Source: DASSQJ01 sp963773655 (GTDB taxonomy: Bacteria > Actinomycetota > Actinomycetes > Actinomycetales > Dermatophilaceae). Taken from it: a stretch of 64,000 nt of DNA. The notes under the pieces were generated by a model. It worked only from the letters and a program-made list of their open reading frames with translations. It was not told the DNA's origin and ran no database searches. Location of the stretch: assembly GCA_963773655.1 (NCBI GenBank), contig CAVZBX010000001.1, forward strand, positions 558,001 through 622,000. The letters run 5' to 3'. This document shows, piece by piece, positions 28,669 through 38,137 of this stretch. The translations under genes and the position numbers were made by a program. Every line of letters starts with the position of its first letter. Positions within the stretch are counted from its first letter, which is position 1.

Positions 28669-30259
28669 TCAGGGGGCCTCGAGCGCGACACGCTCGGGCT
28701 GATCGATGGTCAGGCTAACGGTTGTGCGGCCCTGGGGCTCGGAGGTCAGGGAAAGTCGCCCGTCGAGGTCGCCGAGCGGCGGCTGGCGGAACAGGCGCTT
28801 GGCGCGCTCCGGGTCGCCGTCGTGGGAGACCTCGACGCTGGCCGGGCCGACCACCGATGTCGACAGGGTGACCCAGGCGTTCTTCGCGCCGGAGGCCTGC
28901 GCGTCCGCGAGCACGTCCATGACGAGTCGGTGGATGAGGATCTCCACCTGCGGTTCGAGCCGGCGGCGCCCCTCGCTGACGGAGAAGGTCGTGCGGACGC
29001 CGGTCATGCTGCCGAAGCTCTGCACGGCACCGCCGAGCACGGCGCCCAGCCCGGACCCGGGGCGCTCGGCGACCCGCAGGTCGGTGATGTGCAGCCGCAG
29101 GTCGGCCATCGTGTCGCTGAGCCGGTCGCGAAGGGCGTCGAGCCCGTCGCGGAGCTTGGTGCCGGGCGGGCCGGCCTGCATCCGCAGGGCGTCGACCGAG
29201 TAGCCGAGGGCGGCGAGCTCCTGGGCGATGCCGTCGTGGATGTCGCGGGCGATCCGGTTGCGCTCCTCGAGGCTGGCGTACTGCTTGAGGTTGCCGAAGA
29301 GGAGACCGGCCTGGACGGTGGGGGCGAGGCGGCGGGTGAGGTCGAGGGTCGCCTGCTTCTCGAGGTCGGTGAACGGCCGGTCGACGCCGCGCTCGACGAC
29401 GACGATGGTGGCCGGCCCCGCGGCAAGTGCGAACGGCGTGACGAGCGCCTGACGACGGCCGAACTCGTCGACGAAGCCGATCTCGGTGGGCCGCCACTTC
29501 GACGGGTTCTGGTCGAGGATGCGGGACACGTCCTCGGCCACGTGCCAGGGCGCCCGGGTGGAGCCTCGCAGCGCCACGGGAACCAGGTGCTCGCTGTCCT
29601 CGGTGACGAGCACGGCGCTGCGCGTGGACGGCACCGACGCCGCGAGCAGGTCGAGGGCGAGCGACGCGCTGGCCGGCGCGTCGAGGCCGGTGGACATCTC
29701 GCCGGAGATGTCGCGCAACCGCTGGATCAGCTCGATCGCTTCACGCGCCGCCGGGTCCGACGACTCGTCTGTCCTGCTCGGCGACCAGCCGCTGGTTCCA
29801 TACGCCGAGCCCGCCGAGGATCATCGCGGCCGCGAGCCACGCGAACACACCGAAGGTGAAGGCCTCCTGGTCGTCCGAGGTGAGCGCCACGAGCAGGTAG
29901 GCGATGCCGCCCATCACGACGGCCAGTAGGAAGCCGATCCGCCCGAACCGCGTACCTGCGTGGTAGGCGGGGATGAGGATGAGGAGAGCGGCGCCCAGCC
30001 CCGCCACGGCGTAGCCGGCACCAGCGGCCGCGGCGTCGACGGCGAGCAGGGCGAGGATGACGGTGTCGAGGAGCCCGCGCCGCGAGATCGGCATCCGGTC
30101 CAGAGCCACGATCACGAGGTCGATGACCACGACGATGGCCAGCCACGGAAGCACTGCGACGGCGTTCTCGGTCATCGCCGCGATGAACGCAGCCAGCACC
30201 GCGAAGGCGAGCCGGATCTTCGTCGAGGCGTCGATCGCCGCGAACCGGGGTGCTCGCAT
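28669..30259 (-). CDS. membrane histidine kinase of the HisKA_3 type with degenerate ATPase domain (one frameshift)
   Basis: The N-terminal part (ATG 30259) has six to seven membrane helices (KIRLAFAVLAAFIAAM, AVLPWLAIVVVIDLVIVALD, AAMILGGLGVW). The frame breaks at 29770, where an extra base follows RLVAEQD, and continues with DPAAREAIELIQRLRDISGE into a GAF-like region and the HisKA_3 dimerisation helix. There EERNRIARDIHDG carries the phospho-acceptor His, about residue 341 of the corrected protein. The following region lacks the usual N-box (ALxNxxRHA); it reads MDVLADAQASGAKN instead. It also lacks the DDGxG and GLxGM loops and has SHDGDPERA. The ATPase domain therefore looks degenerate. 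It is probably the partner of the regulator at 27991. Corrected length is about 530 residues. Confidence 0.82.
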
Positions 30260-30397
30260 CACGGGGTCAGGGTAGTCCGGTCCCCGCCCCGGGGCGCGGG
30301 GGCGGCCGGGCATGTCCCGGGATGGCCGGAACACCGCAGGTCGCTGTGGGATCATGTGCCGGACCTCGGACACCGACAGCAGGGAACGGAGGGGGCC

Positions 30398-31075
30398 GTG
30401 AAGGGTCGCGTCCTCGTCGTCGACGACGACCTCGCGCTCGCGGAGATGCTCGGCATCGTGCTGCGCAACGAGGGGCTCGAGACCGCGCACGTCGCCAACG
30501 GCGCCTACGCGCTCGCGGCGTTCCGCGAGCACCGCCCCGACCTCGTGCTCCTCGACGTCATGCTGCCCGGCACCGACGGGCTCGAGGTGTGCCGCCAGAT
30601 CCGCGGGGAGTCCGGCGTCCCCATCGTCATGCTCACCGCGCGCACCGACACCGTCGACGTCGTCCTCGGCCTCGAGTCCGGCGCCGACGACTACGTGGTC
30701 AAGCCGTTCAAGCCCCAGGAGCTGATCGCCCGCGTCCGGGCCCGGCTGCGCCGCGGCGACGAGCCGGCCCCGGAGCGGCTGACCATCGGCGACCTCGAGA
30801 TCGACGTCGCCGGCCACTCGGTCACCCGCGGCGGCGAGCCGCTCAACCTCACCCCGCTCGAGTTCGACCTCCTCGTGGCGCTGGCCCGCAAGCCGTGGCA
30901 GGTGTTCAGCCGCGAGGTGCTCCTGGAGCAGGTGTGGGGCTACCGCCACGCCGGCGACACCCGGCTGGTCAACGTGCACGTCCAGCGGCTGCGCTCCAAG
31001 ATCGAGCGCGACCCCGAGCACCCCGAGATCGTCGTCACCGTCCGCGGCGTCGGCTACAAGGCCGGCAAGACCTGA
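30398..31075 (+). CDS. mtrA: response regulator MtrA
   Basis: This OmpR-family regulator of cell-wall turnover and division is conserved in actinobacteria. GTG 30398 follows GGAGGGGG. The 225-residue product has a receiver with VLVVDDDLAL, phospho-acceptor Asp53 in LLDVMLPGTDG, MLTAR and VVKPFKPQEL. A winged helix follows with LTPLEFDLLVALARKPWQVF, LLEQVWGYRHAGDTRLVNVH and VRGVGYKAG. The overall sequence and the mtrA-mtrB-lpqB order match the mycobacterial locus closely. The thymidylate kinase gene found between ahcY and mtrA in mycobacteria is not seen here. Confidence 0.95.
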   Translation: MKGRVLVVDDDLALAEMLGIVLRNEGLETAHVANGAYALAAFREHRPDLVLLDVMLPGTDGLEVCRQIRGESGVPIVMLTARTDTVDVVLGLESGADDYVVKPFKPQELIARVRARLRRGDEPAPERLTIGDLEIDVAGHSVTRGGEPLNLTPLEFDLLVALARKPWQVFSREVLLEQVWGYRHAGDTRLVNVHVQRLRSKIERDPEHPEIVVTVRGVGYKAGKT

Positions 31076-31077
31076 CG

Positions 31078-32742
31078 ATGGCCGACTCCGCCGCCGGGCT
31101 GCCGGCCCGGGCACCGCGGGTCGGGTGGATGCGGTCCTTCCGGCACGGTGTCCTCGCGGCGCTCGACGCCCTGCGCGAGGTCGGCGCCGAGGCGCGGCAG
31201 CGCTGGCGCCAGTCGCTCCAGCTGCGGGTCATCACGACGACGATGCTCCTCGGCCTCGTCGTCGTCTCGGTGCTCGGCGGGGTGCTGCACTCGCAGATCG
31301 CGAGCGGCCTGGAGAGCGACCGCATCGACCAGTCCCAGAACGAGGCGCTCAACCTCACGAGCAAGGCGCAGTCCTACTGGGACGCCACGACGTCGACCTC
31401 GGTCGGCGAGCTGAACCAGACCGCCAGCGACATCATGTCGAGCATCCTCGCCGCGCCCGGCGTCGAGGACCCCAGCCGCTTCGTCGTGATGAGCCGCTCG
31501 CTCGGCAACGACAGCGACATCGTCCTCGTCGAGCTGGTGAGCCCGAAGAACCTCGTCGACACCTCGGTCATCAGCCCCGAGCTGGAGGAGGCGGTGGCGG
31601 CCAACCCCGGGCGCCAGCAGGTGCAGCTGACCTCGATCACGGTCGAGGGCCGCGAGCTGCCCGCCGTCATCGTCGGCAGCGTCGTCCAGGTGCCCAACGC
31701 CGGGCCCTACTCCCTGTTCTTCATCTACCCGATGGAGCAGGAGGTGGCGACGATGGACCTGATCGGCAACAGCTTCCTCGTCGCCGGGGTCATCCTCACC
31801 CTCCTCGTCGGCGGCGTCGCCTGGGTGGTCACCCGGCAGGTGGTCGCGCCGGTGCGGCGGGCGAGCGAGGTCGCCCAGCGGCTCTCGGCCGGCCGGCTCA
31901 ACGAGCGGATGCCGGCCCGCGGCGAGGACGACCTGGCCCTGCTCGCCACCTCCTTCAACGGGATGGCCGACAGCCTCCAGCAGCAGATCCGCCAGCTCGA
32001 GGGCCTCTCCGCGGTGCAGCAGCGGTTCGTCTCCGACGTCTCGCACGAGCTCCGCACGCCGCTGACGACGATCCGGATGGCCGTCGACGTCATCCACGAC
32101 TCGAAGCAGCGCTTCGACCCCGCCACGGCACGGTCCGCCGAGCTGCTCGCGGGCGAGCTCGACCGCTTCGAGGACCTGCTCGCCGACCTGCTCGAGATCA
32201 GCCGGTTCGACGCCGGCGCGGCCGCGCTCGACGTCGAGACCGTCGACCTGCGCACCACGGTCCAGCACGTGGTCGACGCGGCCCGGCCGCTCGCCGACCG
32301 CCGGGGGAGCGTCGTCACCGTGCACGCACCGGACGACGAGGTCACCGCCGACGTCGACGAGCGGCGGGTCGAGCGGATCCTGCGCAACCTCGTCGTCAAC
32401 GCCATCGAGCACGGCGACGGCAAGCCGGTCGACATCCACCTCGGCGTCGGCGGGGGAGCGGTGGCGGTGGTGGTCGAGGACCACGGTGTCGGGCTGGCCC
32501 CGGGGGAGGCCGCCAACGTCTTCACCCGCTTCTGGCGTGGTGACCCCGCGCGCGCCCGCACCACCGGCGGCACCGGCCTCGGGCTGTCCATCTCGCTCGA
32601 GGACGCCCGGCTCCACAACGGCTGGCTGCAGGCCTGGGGGGAGCCGGGGGTGGGCTCCCGGTTCCGGCTCACCCTGCCGCAGCACTCCGGGGCCACGCTG
32701 CACGGCTCCCCGGTGGGGCTGAGCCCCTCGGAGGCCCGATGA
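31078..32742 (+). CDS. mtrB: sensor histidine kinase MtrB
   Basis: The product is 554 residues, starting two bases after mtrA. It has a membrane span near 52-72 (LQLRVITTTMLLGLVVVSVL), an extracytoplasmic sensor region of about 160 residues, and a second span (NSFLVAGVILTLLVGGVAWV). A HAMP domain comes next, then the HisKA motif SDVSHELRTPLTT with His323. The ATPase domain has N-box LRNLVVNAIEHG, G1 VEDHGVGLAPGE, FTRFWRGD and G2 GGTGLGLSI. All kinase boxes are intact. It phosphorylates MtrA in the conserved MtrBA system. The last codons overlap the lpqB ATG (ATGA), so lpqB is translationally coupled. Confidence 0.95.
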   Translation: MADSAAGLPARAPRVGWMRSFRHGVLAALDALREVGAEARQRWRQSLQLRVITTTMLLGLVVVSVLGGVLHSQIASGLESDRIDQSQNEALNLTSKAQSYWDATTSTSVGELNQTASDIMSSILAAPGVEDPSRFVVMSRSLGNDSDIVLVELVSPKNLVDTSVISPELEEAVAANPGRQQVQLTSITVEGRELPAVIVGSVVQVPNAGPYSLFFIYPMEQEVATMDLIGNSFLVAGVILTLLVGGVAWVVTRQVVAPVRRASEVAQRLSAGRLNERMPARGEDDLALLATSFNGMADSLQQQIRQLEGLSAVQQRFVSDVSHELRTPLTTIRMAVDVIHDSKQRFDPATARSAELLAGELDRFEDLLADLLEISRFDAGAAALDVETVDLRTTVQHVVDAARPLADRRGSVVTVHAPDDEVTADVDERRVERILRNLVVNAIEHGDGKPVDIHLGVGGGAVAVVVEDHGVGLAPGEAANVFTRFWRGDPARARTTGGTGLGLSISLEDARLHNGWLQAWGEPGVGSRFRLTLPQHSGATLHGSPVGLSPSEAR

Positions 32743-34505
32743 CGCGCCTGCGCCTGCTCGCCGTGCTCGCCGCCGCCCTGCTCGTCGCCGGGTGCGGCGG
32801 GCTGACGACCGACGGCCCGGTGCAGCCGGGGCTCGAGGTGGGTGCGGAGGAGGCGCCGAGCTCGAACCTGCGCTACGTCTTCCCCGGCCCGCGCGAGGGC
32901 GACGAGCCCGAGTCGACATCGTCAGCGGCTTCCTGCTCGCCGGCGCCGCGAGCGACGGCGCTCTACGACAACGCGCGCGCCTTCCTCACGGTGAGCGTCG
33001 CCGAGCAGTGGAACCCCGACGCCGAGCTCGTCCTGCTCGCCGACGACAGCCCGCCCACCACGACTCTGGTGGACCCCACCCACGTGCGGGTGACGGCCTC
33101 CCCGGCGGGGACGGTCGACACGGGCGGGCGCTACACCCCGGCGCCGCCCGGCGCGGAGGTCAGCGCCGAGTTCACCCTCACCGACGCCGGTGACGAGTGG
33201 CGGATCAGCGAGCTGCCCGAGGGCTTCGGCCGGTGGATCCAGGCGGGCTACGTCTCCCGGCTCGTGCAGCCCTTCGACCTCACCTACATCTCCACGAGCC
33301 AGCGGGCCACCGTGCCCGACGTGCGCTGGTTCCCGCTCGACAAGCTCGCCACCCGCCTCGCGCGCGCCCAGCTCGACCCGGTGCCCGGCTACCTCGAGGG
33401 GGCGGTGAAGACCGCCGTGCCCGAGGGCGCGCGCCTGCTCGGCGACGCGGTCTCCGTCGACGACAGCGGCCTGGCCACCGTCAACATCGTCGGCCCGCGG
33501 CTGGACCCGGACGAGACCACCCGCCAGGACCTCTGGGCCCAGTTCATCACCACGCTCAACCAGGACCTCTCGGTGGGCCGGGTGGCGCTCTCGGTCAACG
33601 GCACGCCGGTCGACCTGCCCGGAGTCGACGGCACCGCCTCCTCCCTCGCCGACATCGGCTTCCCCCCGCGGCCCACGCGCGACCTCGCCCTGCCCGTGGT
33701 GCGGCGTGGGGCCGAGGTCACCGTGTTCGACCCCGCCGGCTCGCTGCAGGGCGGCACGCAGCCCGGCGTCGGCGCGTACCCACCCGTGCCCGCCGCGTAC
33801 ACCGGGCTGGCGCTCTCGCCCGCCGGTGCCGAGCTCGCGGCCGTCGACCCCGGCGGTGACGGCCTCTCGCGCTGGCGTGACGGCACCCAGTACGAGGTGC
33901 CCGGGTTCGGCAGCGACGTCGGCGCCCCGTCGTACGACCGGCGCGGGTGGCTCTGGGCCGGAGGCGTCGGCGGCGGCGACGACCGGCTCTTCGTCGTCGA
34001 CGTCGCGGCCGACCCGGCCGACCCGGAGGCGGCCTACGCCAACCCGGTGCCGGCGGAGTGGCTCGCCGGCCGCCGGGTCGTGGAGTCCCGGGTGTCCGCC
34101 GGCGGAGACCGGGTGGCGGTGCTCTCCACCAGTCCCGACGGCAGCGACGCCCGGGTCGACGTCACCGGCATCGTGCGCGGCACCAACGGCCTGCCCGAGC
34201 GGCTGTCCGGCGAGCCGCTGCGGCTCGGGGTCACCGTGACCGACGCGGTCGGCCTCACCTGGGTCGACAGCACGACCGTGGCGACGATCGCCCGGATCGC
34301 CTCCCGGCCGCCGACGCCGACGCTGCTCGGCGTGGACCGCGACGTGCGGGCGCTGCCCCAGGTGGAGGGGGCCGAGTCGATCACCACCACCGGCGGCGAG
34401 CGCGACCTCTACGTCGTCACCGACGACGGGCGGCTCCTCGCCCGCAGCTCGCCGGGGTGGGCCGACAGCGGCCGTGCCGACGACCTCGCGGTGGCCGCAG
34501 GCTGA
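32739..34505 (+). CDS. lpqB: lipoprotein LpqB, partner of MtrAB (internal paired frameshift)
   Basis: LpqB is a lipoprotein that modulates MtrB in mycobacteria. The signal peptide MTRLRLLAVLAAALLVAGC ends in a lipobox with Cys19. The N-terminal LpqB/GerMN-type region (RVTASPAGTVDTGGRY, YLEGAVKTAVPEGARLLGDA) is followed by a beta-propeller-like C-terminal domain (PAAYTGLALSPAGAELAAVD). Between about 32912 and 32958 a missing base and a compensating extra base replace about 16 residues. The natural sequence VDIVSGFLLAGAASDG lies in another frame, while the frame as written gives STSSAASCSPAPRATA. The ORF stays open, so this would pass unnoticed in automated annotation. Total 588 residues as written. 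Confidence 0.92.
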   Translation: MTRLRLLAVLAAALLVAGCGGLTTDGPVQPGLEVGAEEAPSSNLRYVFPGPREGDEPESTSSAASCSPAPRATALYDNARAFLTVSVAEQWNPDAELVLLADDSPPTTTLVDPTHVRVTASPAGTVDTGGRYTPAPPGAEVSAEFTLTDAGDEWRISELPEGFGRWIQAGYVSRLVQPFDLTYISTSQRATVPDVRWFPLDKLATRLARAQLDPVPGYLEGAVKTAVPEGARLLGDAVSVDDSGLATVNIVGPRLDPDETTRQDLWAQFITTLNQDLSVGRVALSVNGTPVDLPGVDGTASSLADIGFPPRPTRDLALPVVRRGAEVTVFDPAGSLQGGTQPGVGAYPPVPAAYTGLALSPAGAELAAVDPGGDGLSRWRDGTQYEVPGFGSDVGAPSYDRRGWLWAGGVGGGDDRLFVVDVAADPADPEAAYANPVPAEWLAGRRVVESRVSAGGDRVAVLSTSPDGSDARVDVTGIVRGTNGLPERLSGEPLRLGVTVTDAVGLTWVDSTTVATIARIASRPPTPTLLGVDRDVRALPQVEGAESITTTGGERDLYVVTDDGRLLARSSPGWADSGRADDLAVAAG

Positions 34506-34655
34506 TCCCGCGTCCGGGTCGCTGGAGGCCGGAGCTCGCCATCCGGGTCGCCGGAGCCGGCCCGGTCGTCCACAGCCGGCGGCGACCTGCCAGGCCGTCC
34601 ACAGACCGGCGCCGGGGATGGCGTGGGTCGCGGCCGCCGTCGAGGATCACGGTCA

Positions 34656-35432
34656 TGACCGGGGGAGTGCTGGAACGGCTGGGCGAAGGGCTGAGGGCCG
34701 CCGCCGATCTCGTCCTGCCGGGGCAGTGCGCCGGGTGTGGCGAGCCGGCCCCCTCCCCGCTGTGCCCCTCCTGCCGGGCCGAGGTGCGGGCCGCCGCCGT
34801 GTCGGGGCCGGTCGGCCGGTCGTCGGGGGCGGCCGCGGCAGCCGGTGTCTCCTGCTGGAGCGCGGTGCGCCTCGACGGCGCCGTGCGCGGTGGCCGTGAC
34901 GGCGTACAAGGACGGCGGCCGCCGCGACCTCGCCGCGGTGCTCGCCCCCGTGCTGGCCGGCGCGGTCGGTCGCGCCTGCCGCGAGGACCCTGCCCTCCGG
35001 CGGGTGCGTGCCCGCGACGGTCCGGTGCTCGTGGTCCCCGTTCCGCCCACCGGGCGAGCCCGCCGCCGGCGGGGCGACGACCCCCTCGGTGCCCTCGTCG
35101 CGCGCGCGGTGCGGTGCGTCGGCGATCCGGCGCTCGTCGTCACCGGTGTCCTGCGCCACACCCGTCGGGTGGCCGACCAGGCCGGGCTCGGCCGGGACGC
35201 CCGGGCGGCCAACCTGGCCGGTGCCCTGGCGGTGCGCCCGGGCGCGCGCGAGGCGGTGCACGGTGCCGCCTGCCTCGTGGTCGACGACGTCCTGACGACG
35301 GGGGCGACGGTGGCCGAGGCGGCCCGCGCACTGCGCTCCCACGGGGCCGCGCACGTCGCCGCCGCGACCCTGGCGGTGAGGGCTAGACACGTCACAGCGG
35401 GTGCCCTTGTGGGCCACAGGGAGGGCGGCTAG
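34656..35432 (+). CDS. comF: ComF-family phosphoribosyltransferase-like protein (one frameshift)
   Basis: ComF proteins pair a zinc finger with a PRTase fold and take part in DNA uptake in competent bacteria; the role in actinobacteria is unknown. ATG 34656 starts MTGGVLERLGEGLRAAADLV. Cys25, 28, 37 and 40 (CAGCGEPAPSPLCPSC) form the zinc finger. One extra G near 34890 breaks the frame after RLDGAVR; it continues VAVTAYKDGGRRDLAAVLAP, LVVPVPPTGRARRRRG and the PRPP loop LVVDDVLTTGATVAEAARAL, ending at 35432. Corrected length is about 258 residues. It lies in the same position as Rv3242c relative to mtrAB-lpqB. The 150 bases upstream show no gene. Confidence 0.88.
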
Positions 35433-35520
35433 CGTCGTGACATGAGGATCCCCTCAGAGGTGGTGATGCCGCCGGACGACTGCTGCTGAGCACCGCACCA
35501 CCGAGTACGAGGAGGACCAC

Positions 35521-36174
35521 GTGGACATCGTCGTCAGTGGACGGCACCTGACCGTCAGCGACCGCTTCAGGGAGCACGTCGAGGAGAAGCTGGGCAAGGT
35601 GACCCAGCTCGAGCCCCGAACCCGGCGCGTCGAGGTCGTGCTGAGCCATGAGGCCAACCGCCGCCAGGGCAAGCCCTGCGACCGGGTCGAGGTCACCTGC
35701 TACGCCAAGGGTCCCGTGGTGCGCGCCGAGGCGTGCGCCGAGGACCGCTATGCGGCGCTGGACATGGTGCTCGACAAGATCATGGAGCGGCTGAGGCGGC
35801 GCAGCGACAAGCGACAGGTCCACCGCGGGCGACGTACCCCCGAGTCGGTGGCCAGCGCCACCGCGCGCATCGAGGCCCCGACGGCGGCCGAGTCCGAGAT
35901 CGAGGCCGAGAACCCCTTCGACGGCTCGCCGATCGAGGTCAGGGAGAAGGTGCACCGCTCCGAGCCGATGACCTTGGCCGACGCACTGCGCGAGATGGAG
36001 GCGGTCGGACACGACTTCTACCTCTTCCACGACATCGACACCGACCGGGCGAGCGTCGTGTACCGGCGCCGTGGTTGGTCCTACGGTGTCCTCCACCTCG
36101 ACCTCGACGGCTCCCTCGCCGACCAGGACGGCGAGGCGGGTACGAGCGCCCGGTACGGGGCGGCTGCCTCCTGA
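35521..36174 (+). CDS. hpf: long-form ribosome hibernation-promoting factor
   Basis: HPF dimerises 70S ribosomes into inactive 100S particles in stationary phase. GTG 35521 follows GAGGAGG. The 217 residues comprise the N-terminal HPF/RaiA beta-alpha domain (VSGRHLTVSDRFREHVEEKL, CEDRYAALDMVLDKIMERLR-type helix) and the C-terminal dimerisation domain (REKVHRSEPMTLADALREME, FYLFHDIDTDRASVVYRRRG). This is the long form typical of actinobacteria. It is placed between comF and secA, as is common in this phylum. Confidence 0.94.
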   Translation: MDIVVSGRHLTVSDRFREHVEEKLGKVTQLEPRTRRVEVVLSHEANRRQGKPCDRVEVTCYAKGPVVRAEACAEDRYAALDMVLDKIMERLRRRSDKRQVHRGRRTPESVASATARIEAPTAAESEIEAENPFDGSPIEVREKVHRSEPMTLADALREMEAVGHDFYLFHDIDTDRASVVYRRRGWSYGVLHLDLDGSLADQDGEAGTSARYGAAAS

Positions 36175-36248
36175 GGGATGGCCGGGATTGGTGAGGCAGT
36201 TGTGGAACTTCAACACACGAACCGACCCTGACCTGAGACGATGGCTCC

Positions 36249-36947
36249 GTGAGTGACGACACGGCGGGCTCGGGTACTGCGGGCCGGACGCCCATCACCG
36301 TCGTCATCGCCGACGACCACGACCAGTACCGGCGCGGGATGGGCATCGTCGTCGAGCTCGACGGCACCGCCAAGATCATCGGCGAGGCCAGCAACGGCAA
36401 CGAGGCCGTCGAGGTCGTGTCGCGGCTGCGCCCGGACGTCGTCCTCATGGACGTCCGGATGCCGGGGGTCGGCGGCATCGACGCCTGCCGGCGCATCCGC
36501 GCGGCCACCCCCGCCACCCGCATCCTCATGTTGACGATGAGCGACGACGAGACCGACCTCTTCGAGGCGATCAAGGCCGGCGCCAGCGGCTACCTGCTCA
36601 AGGACCTCCCCGGGGAGGACGTGGCGGCGGCCATCCGCACCGTCCACGACGGACAGGCGATCATCCCTCCGGGGATGGCGGCCACCCTGCTCAACGAGTT
36701 CAGCCGGCTCAGCCGGGAGAACGGCCCCACCTCCTCGCCGGACACCCGGCTCACCGAGCGCGAGGTGGAGGTGCTCCGGCTCGTCGCCCGGGGGATGGCC
36801 AACCGCGAGATCGCCGAGCACCTGGTCATCTCCGAGAACACCGTGAAGAACCACGTGCGCAACATCCTCGAGAAGCTGCACCTCCACTCCCGGGTGGAGG
36901 CGGCCGTCTACGCGCACCGCCAGAACCTCATCGCCAAGGATGAGTGA
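36249..36947 (+). CDS. NarL/LuxR-family response regulator
   Basis: The product is 232 residues from GTG 36249. The receiver has IADDHDQY, phospho-acceptor Asp68 in VLMDVRMPGVGG, a LMLTMSDDE switch region and LLKDLPGED with the conserved Lys. The C-terminal LuxR HTH reads LTEREVEVLRLVARGMANRE and ISENTVKNHVRNIL. No histidine kinase is adjacent, so it is an orphan in this window. Its last eight bases overlap the next gene. A regulator of this kind next to hpf and secA appears to be conserved in related actinobacteria (from memory, not checked). Confidence 0.92.
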   Translation: MSDDTAGSGTAGRTPITVVIADDHDQYRRGMGIVVELDGTAKIIGEASNGNEAVEVVSRLRPDVVLMDVRMPGVGGIDACRRIRAATPATRILMLTMSDDETDLFEAIKAGASGYLLKDLPGEDVAAAIRTVHDGQAIIPPGMAATLLNEFSRLSRENGPTSSPDTRLTEREVEVLRLVARGMANREIAEHLVISENTVKNHVRNILEKLHLHSRVEAAVYAHRQNLIAKDE

Positions 36948-38136
36948 CCCGGCGCCGGTCCGCCTCACCGCGGCCGCCGCCCGCAGGATCGCCCTCGCCG
37001 CCCAGGGTTTCGCCCGGCCGCGGCCGCCGGCTCCCACCAGCCGTGACCTCCAGCGGGTCGTCGACACCGTGGCCGTCGTGCAGGTCGACAGCGTCAACGT
37101 CGTGGTCCGCAGCCACTACCTGCCGTTCTTCTCCCGCCTGGGGCCCTACGACCGCGCGCTGCTCGACCGGGCCCGCGACGTCGCACCGCGCCGCGTCGTG
37201 GAGTACTGGGCCCACGAGGCGTCGCTGGTCGCGCCGTCGACGTGGCCGCTGCTCGACTTCCGGATGCGTCGGGCGCGCAGCGAGTCGTGGGGTGGGATGC
37301 GGCGGGTCGCCCGCGACCACCCCGAGCTCGTCGAGGCGGTGTTCGACGAGGTGGCCCTGCGGGGCCCGATGACCGCCCGCCAGGTCGAGGTTGCCCTCGA
37401 GCACGACCTGCCGAGGACCCGCGACGACTGGGGCTGGAACTGGTCGCTGGTCAAGAGCGCGCTCGAGCACCTGTTCTGGGCCGGGCGGCTCTCCAGCGCC
37501 GGGCGCACCACCCAGTTCGAGCGGCGCTACGCCACGCCCGAGCGGGTGCTGCCGCCGGCGGCTCGGGCGGCCGCCCTCGACCCCGCCGGGCGGCCCTCCG
37601 ACGCGGAGTGCTTCCGCCGCCTCGTCGAGATCGCCGCGCGGGCCCACGGCGTCGGCTCGGAGCAGTGCCTGCGCGACTACTTCCGGCTCTCGCCCGAGCA
37701 GGCCCGCCCCGCCATCGAGGAGCTCGTCGCCGACGGCACCCTCCTTCCCGCGACGGTCCAGGGCTGGCACCGCGCTGCCTACCTGCACCGCGACGCCCGG
37801 CGCCCCCGCCGGGTGCGCGCCCGGGCGCTGCTCTCACCGTTCGACTCCCTCGTCTGGCAGCGCGACCGGGTGCGGGCCCTGTTCGGCTTCGACTTCCGGC
37901 TCGAGATCTACGTCCCCGAGCCGCAGCGCGTGCACGGCTACTACGTGCTGCCGTTCCTCCTGGGCGACGAGCTCGTCGGCCGCGTCGACCTCAAGTCCGA
38001 CCGTGCCGCCGGCGTGCTGCAGGTGCGGCGCTGCACCTGGGAGCCCGGCCGCGGCACCGAGGAGGACCGCCGCGAGCTCGACGACGAGCTGGCCCTCCTC
38101 GCCGGCTGGCTGGGTCTGGCTGGTGCTGTGCCCTGA
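36940..38136 (+). CDS. AlkZ/YcaQ-like winged-helix DNA glycosylase
   Basis: The HTH_42/YcaQ family includes glycosylases that unhook DNA crosslinks and remove alkylated bases. The 398-residue protein has the catalytic QxD motif at residues 48-50 (VQVDSVNVV), followed by SHYLPFFSRLGPYD and YWAHEASLVAP. Several winged-helix segments come next (RGPMTARQVEVALEHD, QCLRDYFRLSPEQARPAIEE), then LLSPFDSLVWQRDRVRALFG and the C-terminal GYYVLPFLLGDELVGRVDLK. ATG 36940 overlaps the 3' end of the response regulator gene, so the two are likely translationally coupled. That coupling of a repair enzyme to a regulator is unusual. Confidence 0.9.
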   Translation: MSDPAPVRLTAAAARRIALAAQGFARPRPPAPTSRDLQRVVDTVAVVQVDSVNVVVRSHYLPFFSRLGPYDRALLDRARDVAPRRVVEYWAHEASLVAPSTWPLLDFRMRRARSESWGGMRRVARDHPELVEAVFDEVALRGPMTARQVEVALEHDLPRTRDDWGWNWSLVKSALEHLFWAGRLSSAGRTTQFERRYATPERVLPPAARAAALDPAGRPSDAECFRRLVEIAARAHGVGSEQCLRDYFRLSPEQARPAIEELVADGTLLPATVQGWHRAAYLHRDARRPRRVRARALLSPFDSLVWQRDRVRALFGFDFRLEIYVPEPQRVHGYYVLPFLLGDELVGRVDLKSDRAAGVLQVRRCTWEPGRGTEEDRRELDDELALLAGWLGLAGAVP

Positions 38137-38137
38137 G

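Noticed and set aside
31054..32919. A 621-codon reverse open frame over mtrB
   Set aside because: It is antisense to the fully supported MtrB kinase, with no ribosome site or recognisable motif.
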